Source of the DNA: Janthinobacterium sp. 1_2014MBL_MicDiv
GTDB taxonomy: Bacteria > Pseudomonadota > Gammaproteobacteria > Burkholderiales > Burkholderiaceae_D
Direction of reading: 5' to 3'
NCBI RefSeq assembly: GCF_001865675.1
Contig: NZ_CP011319.1
Span: 3,348,001-3,412,000, forward strand
DNA: 64,000 bases
Part shown: positions 48,723 through 60,060 of the stretch, piece by piece
How positions within the stretch are numbered: the first letter of the stretch is position 1
Layout: each line of letters starts with the position of its first letter
Program-made: the position numbers and the translations under genes
Notes under the pieces: generated by a model
The model's database searches: none
The model's input: only the letters and a program-made list of their open reading frames with translations
Told to the model about the DNA's origin: nothing

Positions 48723-49667
48723 TCAGGGAATGGCCACGCCGCTTTTCGGCTTCTGGCTCTTCACCACTTGCATCGCCGTCGCGATCAAACCACTCATGTC
48801 GCCCAGGTTGGCCGGTACGATAATCGAGTTATTCGTTTTCGCCAATTGCGCAAACGCGCCTACATACTGTTCGGCAACTTTCAAATTGACGGCATCCTCG
48901 CCACCCGGTTCGCGAATGGCGGCGCCCACCTGGCGCAATGCTTCCGCACTGGCCTGCGCCAGCGCCACGATGGCCGTAGCCTGCCCTTCGGCGCGATTGA
49001 TGGACGCCTGCTTCTCGCCCTCAGATCGGGCAATCGCCGCCTCACGTTCGCCACTGGCGATATTGATCTGTTCCTGCTTGCGCCCCTCCGAAGCGGCAAT
49101 CAGCGCGCGCTTTTCACGCTCGGCTGTAATTTGCGCCTGCATCGCATGCAGGATCTCTTTTGGCGGCGTCAAATCCTTGATTTCATAGCGCAATACTTTC
49201 ACGCCCCAATTGGCCGCGGATTCATCGATGGCATTCACGATGGCCGTATTGATATGATCGCGCTCCTCAAATGTCTTGTCGAGCTCCATTTTACCGATCA
49301 CCGAACGCAAGGTCGTTTGCGCCAACTGCGTGATGGCGGCAATATAGTTCGACGAGCCATACGAAGCGCGCATGGCGTCGGTGATCTGGAAATACAGAAT
49401 ACCATCGACCTGCAATTGCGTATTGTCGCGCGTGATGCAAACCTGCGGCGGCACGTCGAGCGGAATTTCCTTGAGCACGTGCTTGTAGGCGATACGGTCG
49501 ACAAAAGGCACGACAATATTCAGGCCAGGTCCCAATACCGCGTGGAATTTACCCAGGCGCTCGACGACCCAGGCGTGCTGCTGTGGCACCACATTCACCG
49601 TCTTGAAGACAAAAACCAATGCCAGCAATAACAAGATCAGCGTCACGCTTCCGATGCTTACTTCCAT
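48723..49667 (-). CDS. qmcA: SPFH/stomatin-like membrane protein (QmcA)
   Basis: 314 residues. One N-terminal membrane anchor (VTLILLLLALVFVFKTVNVV), then the prohibitin/SPFH domain (VVPQQHAWVVERLGKF, GPGLNIVVPFVDRIAYK, LDVPPQVCITRDNTQLQVDGILYFQI) and a long coiled coil at about 190-250 rich in AEGE/RSEGEKQ. QmcA-type proteins form membrane scaffolds and modulate FtsH. The nfeD gene lies 15 bp upstream, the classical qmcA-nfeD pair. Confidence 0.94.
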   Translation of the reverse strand: MEVSIGSVTLILLLLALVFVFKTVNVVPQQHAWVVERLGKFHAVLGPGLNIVVPFVDRIAYKHVLKEIPLDVPPQVCITRDNTQLQVDGILYFQITDAMRASYGSSNYIAAITQLAQTTLRSVIGKMELDKTFEERDHINTAIVNAIDESAANWGVKVLRYEIKDLTPPKEILHAMQAQITAEREKRALIAASEGRKQEQINIASGEREAAIARSEGEKQASINRAEGQATAIVALAQASAEALRQVGAAIREPGGEDAVNLKVAEQYVGAFAQLAKTNNSIIVPANLGDMSGLIATAMQVVKSQKPKSGVAIP

Positions 49668-49682
49668 AATCTACTCTCCAGG

Positions 49683-50099
49683 TTATCCAACGATCAAACG
49701 GCTGCCGCGCACGGCACGTATGGTGTAATGGCCGGCCTGCGTATCGCTGCCGGGTATCAACTCCACATCCCACAAGGCACCGCGATACATGACGCGCGCC
49801 GCGCCATCGACCCAATGCGTGACCGCCACGCTTTGGCCGATATCGATATTCACATTCGGATCCTGCGCCACATCACGACGCACAGCCTTGCCAAAACGGC
49901 TGCGCCGCAATAACAGCGTCGCAGCCACGCCGACAAGCGCGGCCGTCACAGCCTGCCAGCTGCCATTCGCGCCCGCCAGCGCCATCAATCCCCCTGCACT
50001 GATGCCGATGGCGATCATCAGCAGATAAAACGTGCCTGTGAATAGCTCCAGGATCAATACCGCGCCAGCCGCCACAAACCAGCCCACCCATTCAGCCAT
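49683..50099 (-). CDS. NfeD-like membrane protein
   Basis: 138 residues from ATG 50099, with GGAGGCATC upstream. Hydrophobic N-terminal half with FVAAGAVLILELFTGTFYLLMIAIGISAGGLMAL and ATLLLRRSRF, then a C-terminal OB-fold (NIDIGQSVAVTHWVDGAARVMYRGALWDVE) typical of NfeD short forms that partner with SPFH proteins. A terminator-like hairpin lies in its leader. Confidence 0.9.
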   Translation of the reverse strand: MAEWVGWFVAAGAVLILELFTGTFYLLMIAIGISAGGLMALAGANGSWQAVTAALVGVAATLLLRRSRFGKAVRRDVAQDPNVNIDIGQSVAVTHWVDGAARVMYRGALWDVELIPGSDTQAGHYTIRAVRGSRLIVG

Positions 50100-50131
50100 G
50101 ATGCCTCCGTCTATACAAATCCCAAAATAAA

Positions 50132-50163
50132 AAACCCCGCAGCCTATATAAGCGACGGGGTTT
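50132..50163 (-). terminator. Terminator-like hairpin, 33 bp before nfeD
   Basis: AAACCCCG and CGGGGTTT form 8-bp arms around 16 nt; on the minus strand TTTTTTATTTTGGG follows. It lies after dps (142 bp past its stop) but only 33 nt before the nfeD start, so nfeD transcription must begin within that gap or read through. Confidence 0.7.
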
Positions 50164-50304
50164 AATGCGCAGCACTGCCTGATTTTATTCTTGCCATACA
50201 CCTATATACAGGCAGTCTAACGCAATTCCTGATGGCGTCAATAGGCGGCGGCCGGTTTGCCGCCGCATATCAGGCGCGCAGGCCCGGCAGGATGGCCGGC
50301 TAGC

Positions 50305-50802
50305 TTACTCTTCGAGCAGGCTGCGCAGCATCCACGCCGTCTTTTCATGCAGGTCCAGGCGTTGCGTGATCAGGTCGGCCGTCGGCTGGTCATTGGCCTT
50401 TTCCAGCAGCGGGAACAAGCGGCGCGCCGTGCGCGCGGTCGCCTCCTGTGCCGCCACCAGGTGGCTGACCATGTCCAGCGCCGGCGGCACGCCATCGATT
50501 TCCTTGATCGAAGCGAGCTTGACGAATTCCTTGTAAGTGCCGGGCGCCGGATAGCCGAGCGCGCGGATACGTTCGGCGATCAGGTCCAGCGCGCCCCATT
50601 GTTCCGTGTATTGCGTCATGAACATCAGGTGCAAGGTGTTGAACATCGGGCCCTTGACGTTCCAGTGAAAGTTGTGGGTCATCAAGTACAGGGTATAGCT
50701 GTCAGCCAGCAGGCCGGACAGGCCTTCCGCGATCTTCGCGCGGTCCGCTTCGGAAATGCCGATATCGATCTTTGCAGCTTTGGTCGGTTTCTTGCTTGCC
50801 AT
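50305..50802 (-). CDS. dps: Dps ferritin-like DNA-protection protein
   Basis: 165 residues. A Lys-rich N-terminal tail, then LADSYTLYLMTHNFHWNVKGPMF with the ferroxidase His, EQWGALDLIAERIRALGYPAPG with the Asp/Glu ligands, and LITQRLDLHEKTAWMLRSLLEE. It oxidises Fe(II) and binds DNA in stationary phase or oxidative stress. Transcribed alone. Confidence 0.96.
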   Translation of the reverse strand: MASKKPTKAAKIDIGISEADRAKIAEGLSGLLADSYTLYLMTHNFHWNVKGPMFNTLHLMFMTQYTEQWGALDLIAERIRALGYPAPGTYKEFVKLASIKEIDGVPPALDMVSHLVAAQEATARTARRLFPLLEKANDQPTADLITQRLDLHEKTAWMLRSLLEE

Positions 50803-50919
50803 GAGAACTCCCGTTTCAATGTATTGGTGGAATCATTTTAGCTGATCTGGCGCAAGCTCATCGAATACAGGCGTGCGCGGCATGGTGATCGCCCGTCCGT
50901 GCATGACGGGCATAAAAAA

Positions 50920-50949
50920 AACCCGCTGCCAGATGCGTGGCAGCGGGTT
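50920..50949 (-). terminator. ppsA terminator
   Basis: AACCCGCTGCC and GGCAGCGGGTT form an 11-bp stem with an 8-nt loop, followed on the minus strand by TTTTTTATG. It is 23 bp after the ppsA stop. A second hairpin, GCCCGTC/GACGGGC, lies just beyond (50891-50911). Confidence 0.9.
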
Positions 50950-50971
50950 TTTCATGCGGCAGGAAAAAGGC

Positions 50972-53401
<2,430 letters not shown>

Positions 53402-53553
53402 AATGACACCCTTACTGATGATAGAAATCTTTACGCGCGGCGCACAGACAGTCTTCTTGTTATTCTTGGCGTCGTGCAGCACAATCATACCGTTGCAGCC
53501 ATTTTACCTTGTGCGGCGCAAATTGACGACGCACAATCTCGATCCGAAAACCC

Positions 53554-54402
53554 ATGACACAAGATCCACGCCCTCCTCTGCCCCCAGCGGCACGTACCGT
53601 TTTCTTCGTTTCCGACGGCACCGGCATCACCGCCGAAACGTTCGGCCACTCGGTGCTGACGCAGTTCGACCTGCGCTTCCGACAGATCCGCCTGCCCTTC
53701 ATCGACACGATGGACAAGGCCTACGAGGCGGCGCGCAAGATCAACGAAGCCTTCGCCGCCGATGGCCAGCGCCCGATCATCTTCTCGACGCTGGTCAAAA
53801 ATGACCTGTCGGCCGTGATCCGCAAGTCCAGCGGCATGCACATGGACCTGATCCAGACCTTTGTCGCGCCGCTGGAACAGGAGCTGGGCGTGATGTCGAC
53901 GCATACCATCGGCCGCTCGCACAATATCGTCGACAGCGAGGAATACAAGAACCGCATCGAGGCGATCAACTATTCGCTGGCGCACGACGATGGCCAGTCG
54001 CACAAGAATTTGTCATCGGCCGATGTCATTCTGGTCGGTGTATCGCGCTCGGGCAAGACCCCGACCAGCCTGTATCTGGCGATGCAGTATGGCATCAAGG
54101 CGGCCAATTATCCGCTGATTCCCGACGATTTCGAGCGCGAAAAGCTGCCATCGGCCCTGCTGGAATTTAAGAATAAAATTTTCGGATTGAGCATTACGCC
54201 CGAACGTTTGTCGGAAATACGCAACGAAAGACGGGCTGGAAGCAAGTATGCGGCGATTGAAAACTGCCGCTACGAGGTCAACGAGGCGGAGAAAATGATG
54301 AAGCGCGAAGGTATTCGCTGGCTGTCGTCGACCACCAAGTCGATCGAAGAGATCTCCACGACGATCCTGCAAGAGATCAAGCCGAACCGCCGCGAATATT
54401 AA
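53554..54402 (+). CDS. ppsR: PpsR, PEP synthase regulatory kinase/phosphotransferase (DUF299)
   Basis: 282 residues. AARTVFFVSDGTGITAETFGHSVLTQF is the family hallmark, followed by the P-loop-like VGVSRSGKTPTSLYLA and CRYEVNEAEKMMKREGIRWLSSTTKSIEEIS at the C-terminus. It switches PEP synthase off and on by ADP-dependent phosphorylation and phosphate-dependent dephosphorylation near the catalytic His. Divergent from ppsA. Confidence 0.97.
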   Translation: MTQDPRPPLPPAARTVFFVSDGTGITAETFGHSVLTQFDLRFRQIRLPFIDTMDKAYEAARKINEAFAADGQRPIIFSTLVKNDLSAVIRKSSGMHMDLIQTFVAPLEQELGVMSTHTIGRSHNIVDSEEYKNRIEAINYSLAHDDGQSHKNLSSADVILVGVSRSGKTPTSLYLAMQYGIKAANYPLIPDDFEREKLPSALLEFKNKIFGLSITPERLSEIRNERRAGSKYAAIENCRYEVNEAEKMMKREGIRWLSSTTKSIEEISTTILQEIKPNRREY

Positions 54403-54423
54403 TTCACGGCGCGCGACGCAAAA

Positions 54424-54444
54424 ACGGGGCCCTGGCGGCCCCGT
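54424..54444. terminator. Bidirectional terminator between ppsR and trmH
   Basis: ACGGGGCC and GGCCCCGT pair around 5 nt, flanked by AAAA on one side and TTT on the other, between the convergent ppsR and rRNA methyltransferase genes. Confidence 0.75.
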
Positions 54445-54465
54445 TTGCATTCATGCGCGCGATGC

Positions 54466-55251
54466 CTACGCCTGGCCCTGGCGCACCTGCTCGAAGAAGC
54501 AGACGGCGGCGCAGGCGGCCACATTCAGCGACTCGATCTGGCCCAGGTGGGGAATCACCACCTGGTGCGTCGCCATCGACAGCAGATCGTCGGCGACGCC
54601 CTGCCCTTCGTGGCCGAACAGCCAGGCCACCGGCTGGCGCAGGTCGACGTCGTACAGGCGCTGCGTGGCATAGCCGCTGGTGGCCAGCGTGGCCACCTTG
54701 GCGCCGGCCACCAGCGCGGCCAGGTCGACGTTTTCAAAGATGTCGAGCACGAAATGGGCGCCCATGGCCGCGCGCAGCACCTTCGGCGACCAGCAGAACG
54801 CCGTGCCGGCGCTGCAATACACCTGCGTGATGCCGGCGGCGGCCGCGCTGCGCAGGATGGAGCCCACATTGCCCGGATCTTGCAGGTTATCGAGCAGCAC
54901 GGCCGACACGGACACGGGCTGCGTGACGGCCCGCTCCGGCGTCTCGATGAGGAACATCACGCCCACGCCGTGCTCGACCTGGCTGACGGCGTGGTACAGC
55001 GCGTCGGGCAAGCCCAGCACGTGCGCGCGCTGGCTTTCCAGCTGGCCGACGATGTCCGCCACTTCCGGGTTCCGCAAGGCGCTCTCGCTGACGATGCACT
55101 GTTCCGGCATGCCGCGCAGCTGCAGATACGACTGGCACAGGTGCACGCCGTCGAGCAAGGTGCGGCCCGACTTGCGCCGCGCCTGCGAACTGCCCGCCAG
55201 CTTCAGCAAATCCTTGTATTGCGCGTTGTCGCGCGAGGTGATCGTCTTCAT
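54466..55251 (-). CDS. TrmH/SpoU-family RNA 2'-O-methyltransferase
   Basis: 261 residues from ATG 55251, which overlaps the rnhB stop (ATGA) and has GGAGGTGGC. A short N-terminal substrate-binding region (RDNAQYKDLLKLAGSSQARRKSGRTLLDG), then the SPOUT knot: VLLDNLQDPGNVGSILRSAAAAGI (motif 1), WLFGHEGQGV (motif 2) and VVIPHLGQIESLNVAACAAVCFFE (motif 3). It probably methylates 23S rRNA; the exact nucleotide cannot be told. Confidence 0.94.
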   Translation of the reverse strand: MKTITSRDNAQYKDLLKLAGSSQARRKSGRTLLDGVHLCQSYLQLRGMPEQCIVSESALRNPEVADIVGQLESQRAHVLGLPDALYHAVSQVEHGVGVMFLIETPERAVTQPVSVSAVLLDNLQDPGNVGSILRSAAAAGITQVYCSAGTAFCWSPKVLRAAMGAHFVLDIFENVDLAALVAGAKVATLATSGYATQRLYDVDLRQPVAWLFGHEGQGVADDLLSMATHQVVIPHLGQIESLNVAACAAVCFFEQVRQGQA

Positions 55252-55886
55252 GCCACCACCTCCTGCGCGCCAAACAGATCGATCACATTGCGCACGGGCG
55301 CGAACGAGCGGCGGTGCACGGGCGAGGCGCCGTGCAGGTGCAGGCGTTCCAGGTGCAGCTTGGTGCCGTAGCCCTTGTGCTGGTCGAAGCAATACTCGGG
55401 GTATTGCGCATGCAAATGCACGAGGGCGGCGTCGCGCGCCGTCTTGGCCAGGATCGAGGCGGCAGAGATGGAATCGACCTTGTCGTCGCCGCCGATGATC
55501 GCCATGCCGCGTATCGGCATCACGGGGCAACGGTTGCCGTCGATCAGGGCCAGGGTCGGCACGGTGGACAGCGCCTCGACGGCGCGGCGCATGGCCAGCA
55601 TCGACGCCTGGAGGATATTCAGGCGGTCGATTTCCTCTTCCGACGCTTCGGCAATGGCCCAGGCCAGGGCCTTGGCCCTGATCTGCGGCGCCAGCAAGTC
55701 GCGCTTGGCTTCGCTGAGTTTTTTCGAGTCGCGCAAGCCGTCGATGGGCTGGTTCGGATCGAGGATCACGGCGGCGGCGAAGACGGGGCCGGCCAGCGGA
55801 CCACGCCCTGCCTCGTCGACGCCGCAGACGATTTCGTCGAGCGAGAATGGCAAGTCGTCAAACAGGCCGGGATAGATATTTTTCAC
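55248..55886 (-). CDS. rnhB: Ribonuclease HII
   Basis: 212 residues, GTG start (MKNIYPGLFDDLPFSLDEIVCG). Catalytic carboxylates are in VCGVDEAGRGPLAGPV (Asp, Glu) and ALIDGNRCP (Asp), with the GGDDKVDSISAASILAKTARD motif and HKGYGTKLHLERL. It removes RNA from RNA-DNA hybrids and single ribonucleotides. Located between lpxB and trmH as in other Burkholderiales. Confidence 0.97.
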   Translation of the reverse strand: MKNIYPGLFDDLPFSLDEIVCGVDEAGRGPLAGPVFAAAVILDPNQPIDGLRDSKKLSEAKRDLLAPQIRAKALAWAIAEASEEEIDRLNILQASMLAMRRAVEALSTVPTLALIDGNRCPVMPIRGMAIIGGDDKVDSISAASILAKTARDAALVHLHAQYPEYCFDQHKGYGTKLHLERLHLHGASPVHRRSFAPVRNVIDLFGAQEVVA

Positions 55887-55918
55887 GTTGATTCTTTAAT
55901 TGAAGCGATGCTCTGGGT

Positions 55919-57094
55919 TTATTTCCGATGACTGGCGATGACCTGCATGACGGCGTTGGCGCTTTCCTGCGCGCTGTCGCGCAGCAGGCTGTGGTGCATG
56001 TCCGTGAAGCGCTGCACCAGGCGCAAGCGCCCTGGCACGTCGCTCAGCTGCCGCCACATGGCGTCGGCCAATGCTTCAGGGCTGGCCGCATTTTGCAGCA
56101 GCTCGGGCACCAGGTAGTCGCGCGCCAGGATGTTCGGCAAGCCTATCCACGGCTGGTAGCCCATGTGGCGCATGATTTCCCACGACGCCCGCATCATCTT
56201 GTAGGCGATGACCATGGGCTTCTTGTACAACGCCACTTCCAGCGAGGCCGTGCCGGACGCCACCAGCACCGCATCGGCGGCGCAGATGGCCGTGTGCGAG
56301 CCGCCATCGGTGAGCAGAATCTCGACATCCTGCAGGCCCGCTTCGGCAATCAGTTGCAGGAAGTACTGGCGCTGCTTCTCGCCAGCCATGGGCGCGACGA
56401 AGCGCAACGAGCGGTCGCGCGCCAGCAGCAGCTTGCAGGCGCCGACAAAGGCCGCCGTATTGTATTTGAGTTCGCCCATGCGGCTGCCCGGCATCAGGGT
56501 CACCACGTTCGCATCCTCGGGCAAGCCCAGGGTGCGGCGCGCGGCCGCTTCGTCCGGCTGCAAAGGGATCATCTCGGCCAGCGGATGGCCGACATAGGTG
56601 ACGGGCACGCCCGCCTTGCGGTAGATCTCTTCCTCGAAGGGGAAGATCACCAGCATGTGCGAAACAGCCTTGATGATTTTCTTGATGCGTCCACCGCGCC
56701 AGGCCCAGATCTGCGGCCCGATGTAATGCACGGTGGGGATGCCCCCTTCCTTCAACTGCTGCTCCAGTCCCAGGTTAAAGCCGGGATAGTCGGCGCCGAT
56801 GAAGACGGCGGGACGCTCGGCCAGCAGCTGGTCGCGCAGCGCGTTCTGGATGCCCTTGATTTCGCGGTAGCGGGGAATGATCTCGAACAGGCCGCGCACC
56901 GTCAGCTTGTCCAGCGGCCAGTCGGAAACAAAGCCCTGACTGGCCATGTGCTCGCCGCCGATGCCGTGGAAGCGCGCGCCGGGCAGCTGCGGCACGAGGC
57001 CGGACAGCAGCCGGCTGGCCAGCAGGTCGCCCGACACCTCGCCGGCGACGATGGCGACCGAGAGGCCGCCTGCCTGGTCAGCGGACGATGCCAC
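55919..57094 (-). CDS. lpxB: Lipid-A-disaccharide synthase
   Basis: 391 residues if started at GTG 57094; TTG 57109 is the other in-frame choice, five codons earlier. Both overlap the end of lpxA. Family motifs: VAIVAGEVSGDLLASRL, FHGIGGEHMASQGF, YPGFNLGLEQQLKEGGIPTVHYIGPQIWAWRGGR and LMPGSRMGEL. It joins UDP-diacylglucosamine and lipid X in the lipid A pathway. Confidence 0.95.
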   Translation of the reverse strand: MASSADQAGGLSVAIVAGEVSGDLLASRLLSGLVPQLPGARFHGIGGEHMASQGFVSDWPLDKLTVRGLFEIIPRYREIKGIQNALRDQLLAERPAVFIGADYPGFNLGLEQQLKEGGIPTVHYIGPQIWAWRGGRIKKIIKAVSHMLVIFPFEEEIYRKAGVPVTYVGHPLAEMIPLQPDEAAARRTLGLPEDANVVTLMPGSRMGELKYNTAAFVGACKLLLARDRSLRFVAPMAGEKQRQYFLQLIAEAGLQDVEILLTDGGSHTAICAADAVLVASGTASLEVALYKKPMVIAYKMMRASWEIMRHMGYQPWIGLPNILARDYLVPELLQNAASPEALADAMWRQLSDVPGRLRLVQRFTDMHHSLLRDSAQESANAVMQVIASHRK

Positions 57095-57866
57095 GCGACG
57101 CCACGCCAAGGAATTCGCGCATGGCGCGTATGTGCGGCGCCGCTTCGGGCGAGGCCACTTCTTCTTCGAACAGGGCCGCCTTGGCTTCTTCCAGGGTCAG
57201 CCCGGAGCGGTAGATCAGCTTGTACGCGGTGCGCACGCCGTTGATCTGCTCGCGCGTAAAGCCGCGGCGTTTCAAGCCTTCGATGTTCACGCCATGGGCC
57301 TGCGCCGGATTACCGCTCAGCAGCACGAACGGCGGCACGTCCTGCGTCAGGCTGGTACTCATGCCGACGAAGGCATGCGCGCCAATCTTGCAGAACTGGT
57401 GCACATTGGCGAAGCCGCTCATGATGACCCAGTCGCCGATCTCCACGTGGCCCGCCAGTTGGGCATTGTTCGAAAAGATGGTGTTGTTGCCCACCAGGCA
57501 ATCGTGCGCCAGGTGCACATACGCCGAGATCCAGTTGTCGTTGCCCAGGCGCGTGACGCCGCCGCCCTGCACCGTGCCGGTGTTGAAGGTGCAGAACTCG
57601 CGGATGGTGTTGCGGTCGCCGATTTCCAGGCGCGTCGCCTCGCCCGCCCATTTTTTATCCTGCGGCTGCGCGCCGATGGAGGAAAACTGGAACAGGTGGT
57701 TGTCAACGCCTATCGTCGTGTGGCCGTCGATCACCACATGCGGGCCGACCTTGGTGCCGGCGCCGATGCGCACGTGCGGACCGATGATGGAATACGGGCC
57801 CACTTCGACCGAGCTGTCGAGCTCGGCCTTCGGATCGATCACTGCCGTGGAGTGGATGGCCGCCAT
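57078..57866 (-). CDS. lpxA: UDP-N-acetylglucosamine acyltransferase
   Basis: 262 residues from MAAIHSTAVIDPKAELD, the same length as E. coli LpxA. Left-handed beta-helix hexapeptides (VGPYSIIGPHVRIGAGTKVGPHVVI) with the catalytic His in the YVHLAHDCLVGNNTIF segment, and a C-terminal helical domain. First committed acylation of lipid A. One base separates the fabZ stop from its ATG. Confidence 0.98.
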   Translation of the reverse strand: MAAIHSTAVIDPKAELDSSVEVGPYSIIGPHVRIGAGTKVGPHVVIDGHTTIGVDNHLFQFSSIGAQPQDKKWAGEATRLEIGDRNTIREFCTFNTGTVQGGGVTRLGNDNWISAYVHLAHDCLVGNNTIFSNNAQLAGHVEIGDWVIMSGFANVHQFCKIGAHAFVGMSTSLTQDVPPFVLLSGNPAQAHGVNIEGLKRRGFTREQINGVRTAYKLIYRSGLTLEEAKAALFEEEVASPEAAPHIRAMREFLGVASRGIVR

Positions 57867-57867
57867 G

Positions 57868-58362
57868 TTACTGCCCCGCTGGCTGGCTCGCAGACTGGCT
57901 TGCATCCTGCGCGCTGCGGATGGTGCACATCAGTTCCGCTTCCAGCGCGACCTTGCCGTCGACCGAGCCGACCGCCTTGTATTTCCAGATGCCGCGCGAG
58001 ACGCGCAGGATTTCGACGTCCATCTTCAGCTGGTCGCCCGGTTCGACAGGACGCTTGAAACGCGCATTGTCGATGCCGACGAAGTACACCACCGAATTCT
58101 CATCGGGCTTGACGCCCATCGTCAGGAACGACAGCAAGGCCGCCGTCTGCGCCAGCGCTTCGATCATCAGCACGCCAGGCATGACCGGCTTGTGCGGGAA
58201 GTGGCCCTGGAAGAACTCTTCATTGACCGTCACGTTCTTGATGGCGGTGATGGATTTGTTCGCTTCCCAGTCCAGCACGCGGTCGACCAGCAGCAGCGGA
58301 TAGCGGTGCGGCAGCAGCGATTTGATGGCCAGGATGTCGAGGGTCTTTTTTTCAGTAGTCAT
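57868..58362 (-). CDS. fabZ: 3-hydroxyacyl-ACP dehydratase FabZ
   Basis: 164 residues. Hot-dog fold: LLPHRYPLLLVDRVLDWE, FFQGHFPHKPVMPGVLMIEALAQTAAL with catalytic His and Glu, FVGIDNARFKRPVEPGDQL. Dehydrates 3-hydroxyacyl-ACP and competes with LpxA/LpxD for substrate. It overlaps lpxD (ATGA). Confidence 0.98.
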   Translation of the reverse strand: MTTEKKTLDILAIKSLLPHRYPLLLVDRVLDWEANKSITAIKNVTVNEEFFQGHFPHKPVMPGVLMIEALAQTAALLSFLTMGVKPDENSVVYFVGIDNARFKRPVEPGDQLKMDVEILRVSRGIWKYKAVGSVDGKVALEAELMCTIRSAQDASQSASQPAGQ

Positions 58363-59414
58363 TTTTCGTCTTGCGTGGTCAGTGTTTTAATTGTTTTTTC
58401 AAGCGCGCGGATTTTCTCGCGCATGCTTGACAGGTTGCGCACGATGGCGGCGCTCTTTTCCCAGTCGGCGTTCTTGGCCAGCGGATAAAAACCCGTGTAC
58501 TGGCCCGGTTCCGCGATCGAGCGCGACACCATGCTGCCCGAGCCGACGTGGACGCGGTCGGCGATCGTCAAATGGCCCAGCACCATGGCGGCGCCGCCAA
58601 AGGTGCAGTACTTGCCGATGACGGCGCTGCCGGCCACGCCGACGCAGCCGGCCATGGCCGTATGCGCGCCGATATGGCAGTTGTGGCCGATCTGGATCTG
58701 GTTATCCAGCTTGACGCCATCTTCGATGATGGTGTCGGCCAGTGCGCCGCGGTCGATGGTGGTATTGGCGCCGATATCGACATCGTCACCGATCACCACC
58801 CTGCCCGTCTGCGGAATCTTGATATATACGCCGCCTTCGTTGGCGAAGCCGAAACCGTCGGTGCCGATCACGGCGCCCGAATGGATGATGCCGCGCTGGC
58901 CGATCACGCAGCGCGCATGGAAGGTCACGTTGGCGAACAACTGGGTGCCGGCGCCGATGACGGCGTCGCGGCCCACGACGCAGCCAGGGCCGATGACGCA
59001 GCCGGCGTGCACCACGGCGCCCGCTTCGATCACGGCGTGCGCGCCGATGGATGCGCTGGCGTTCACCTGCGCTTCCGCGTCGACAAAGGCGCTCGGATGG
59101 ATGCCCACCGGCGCCTTGATTTCATGCTGGGCGGCGAAATACTGCGCCGCGCGCGCGAAATACACATAGGGATTCGGGGTGACGATGCGCGCGCCGGCGT
59201 ACTCGGCGCCGATCAGCGCATCGTCGGCCGGCGTGAGGATCAGCGCGGCAGCGCCGCTCTGGGCGGCCTGCGCGCGGAATTTGCTGTTGCTGAGAAAGCT
59301 GATGTGCGAAGCGCCGGCGTCGGCCAGCGGCGCGATACCCGTGACTTCCAGGTCAGGTTCGCCCGCCAACTGCCCGCCGAAGCGTTCGACCAAATCTCCT
59401 AGTCGAGTGCCCAT
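58359..59414 (-). CDS. lpxD: UDP-3-O-acylglucosamine N-acyltransferase
   Basis: 351 residues. N-terminal uridine-binding domain (DLVERFGGQLAGEPDLEVTGIAPL, ISFLSNSKF), beta-helix repeats (SASIGAHAVIEAGAVVHAGCVIGPG), the catalytic His region QIGHNCHIGAHTAMAGCVGVAGS and C-terminal FYPLAKNADWEKSAAIVRNL. Third step of lipid A synthesis. Confidence 0.98.
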   Translation of the reverse strand: MGTRLGDLVERFGGQLAGEPDLEVTGIAPLADAGASHISFLSNSKFRAQAAQSGAAALILTPADDALIGAEYAGARIVTPNPYVYFARAAQYFAAQHEIKAPVGIHPSAFVDAEAQVNASASIGAHAVIEAGAVVHAGCVIGPGCVVGRDAVIGAGTQLFANVTFHARCVIGQRGIIHSGAVIGTDGFGFANEGGVYIKIPQTGRVVIGDDVDIGANTTIDRGALADTIIEDGVKLDNQIQIGHNCHIGAHTAMAGCVGVAGSAVIGKYCTFGGAAMVLGHLTIADRVHVGSGSMVSRSIAEPGQYTGFYPLAKNADWEKSAAIVRNLSSMREKIRALEKTIKTLTTQDEK

Positions 59415-59437
59415 CTGATTACCTTTATAAATATAAA

Positions 59438-59478
59438 TACGCCTGACAATGCACGCAGCGCATGCACTGTCAGGCGTA
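59438..59478 (-). terminator. Long hairpin between skp and lpxD
   Basis: TACGCCTGACA and TGTCAGGCGTA form a perfect 11-bp stem around 19 nt, itself partly self-complementary. On the minus strand it is followed by TTTATATTTATAAAGG. It lies 13 bp after skp and 24 bp before lpxD, so it can act as terminator, attenuator or mRNA-stabilising structure. Confidence 0.65.
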
Positions 59479-59490
59479 AAACTATTACAG

Positions 59491-60009
59491 TTACTTGTCC
59501 AGCGCCTTCAAGACCTTGTCGGTAATGTCGATGCGCGGACTGGCCCACAGGGCTTCCTGCAGCACGATGTCATACCCTTCGATATGCGCCATCTGCTGGA
59601 TGATGGTGTTGGCTTTTTCCGCGATGGCGCTGCGCTCTTCATTCGTGCGCTGGCTCAGGTCTTCACGGAATTCGCGCTGGCGGCGCTGCAATTCCTTGTC
59701 CAGCTCGAAAAATTCGCGCTGGCGCTTGGCGCGCTCCGCCTCGCTCAGGGTCGGCATGTCCTTTTCCAGCGCCTCGTTGGCCACCTTGAAGCGGGCAGCC
59801 AGTTCCTGCACGGCCTTTTCGCGCGAGCGGAATTCTTCGGCCAGCTTGGCGCTGGCCAGCTTGGCCAGCCTCGATTCGTTATAAATACGTTCGCTGCTGA
59901 TCCAGGCGATCTTCGACTCCTGAGCCTGCGCCTGCACCGGCAACAGCGAACTCCAGCACAATGCAATCACGGCAAGGGACTTGGGCAGGGTAGCGGATGC
60001 GGTGTTCAT
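59491..60009 (-). CDS. skp: Skp/OmpH-like periplasmic chaperone
   Basis: 172 residues: signal peptide (SLAVIALCWSSLLPVQAQA), then a coiled-coil tentacle domain (RIYNESRLAKLASAKLAEEFRSREKAVQELAARF; EAERAKRQREFFELDKELQRRQREF). It holds unfolded outer-membrane proteins for the BAM complex. Gene order bamA-skp-lpxD is canonical. Confidence 0.95.
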   Translation of the reverse strand: MNTASATLPKSLAVIALCWSSLLPVQAQAQESKIAWISSERIYNESRLAKLASAKLAEEFRSREKAVQELAARFKVANEALEKDMPTLSEAERAKRQREFFELDKELQRRQREFREDLSQRTNEERSAIAEKANTIIQQMAHIEGYDIVLQEALWASPRIDITDKVLKALDK

Positions 60010-60060
60010 GATACTCCATGGTCAAAAAGTAAAAGCTGGCGCCCGGGTCCAGAGGGCCGG

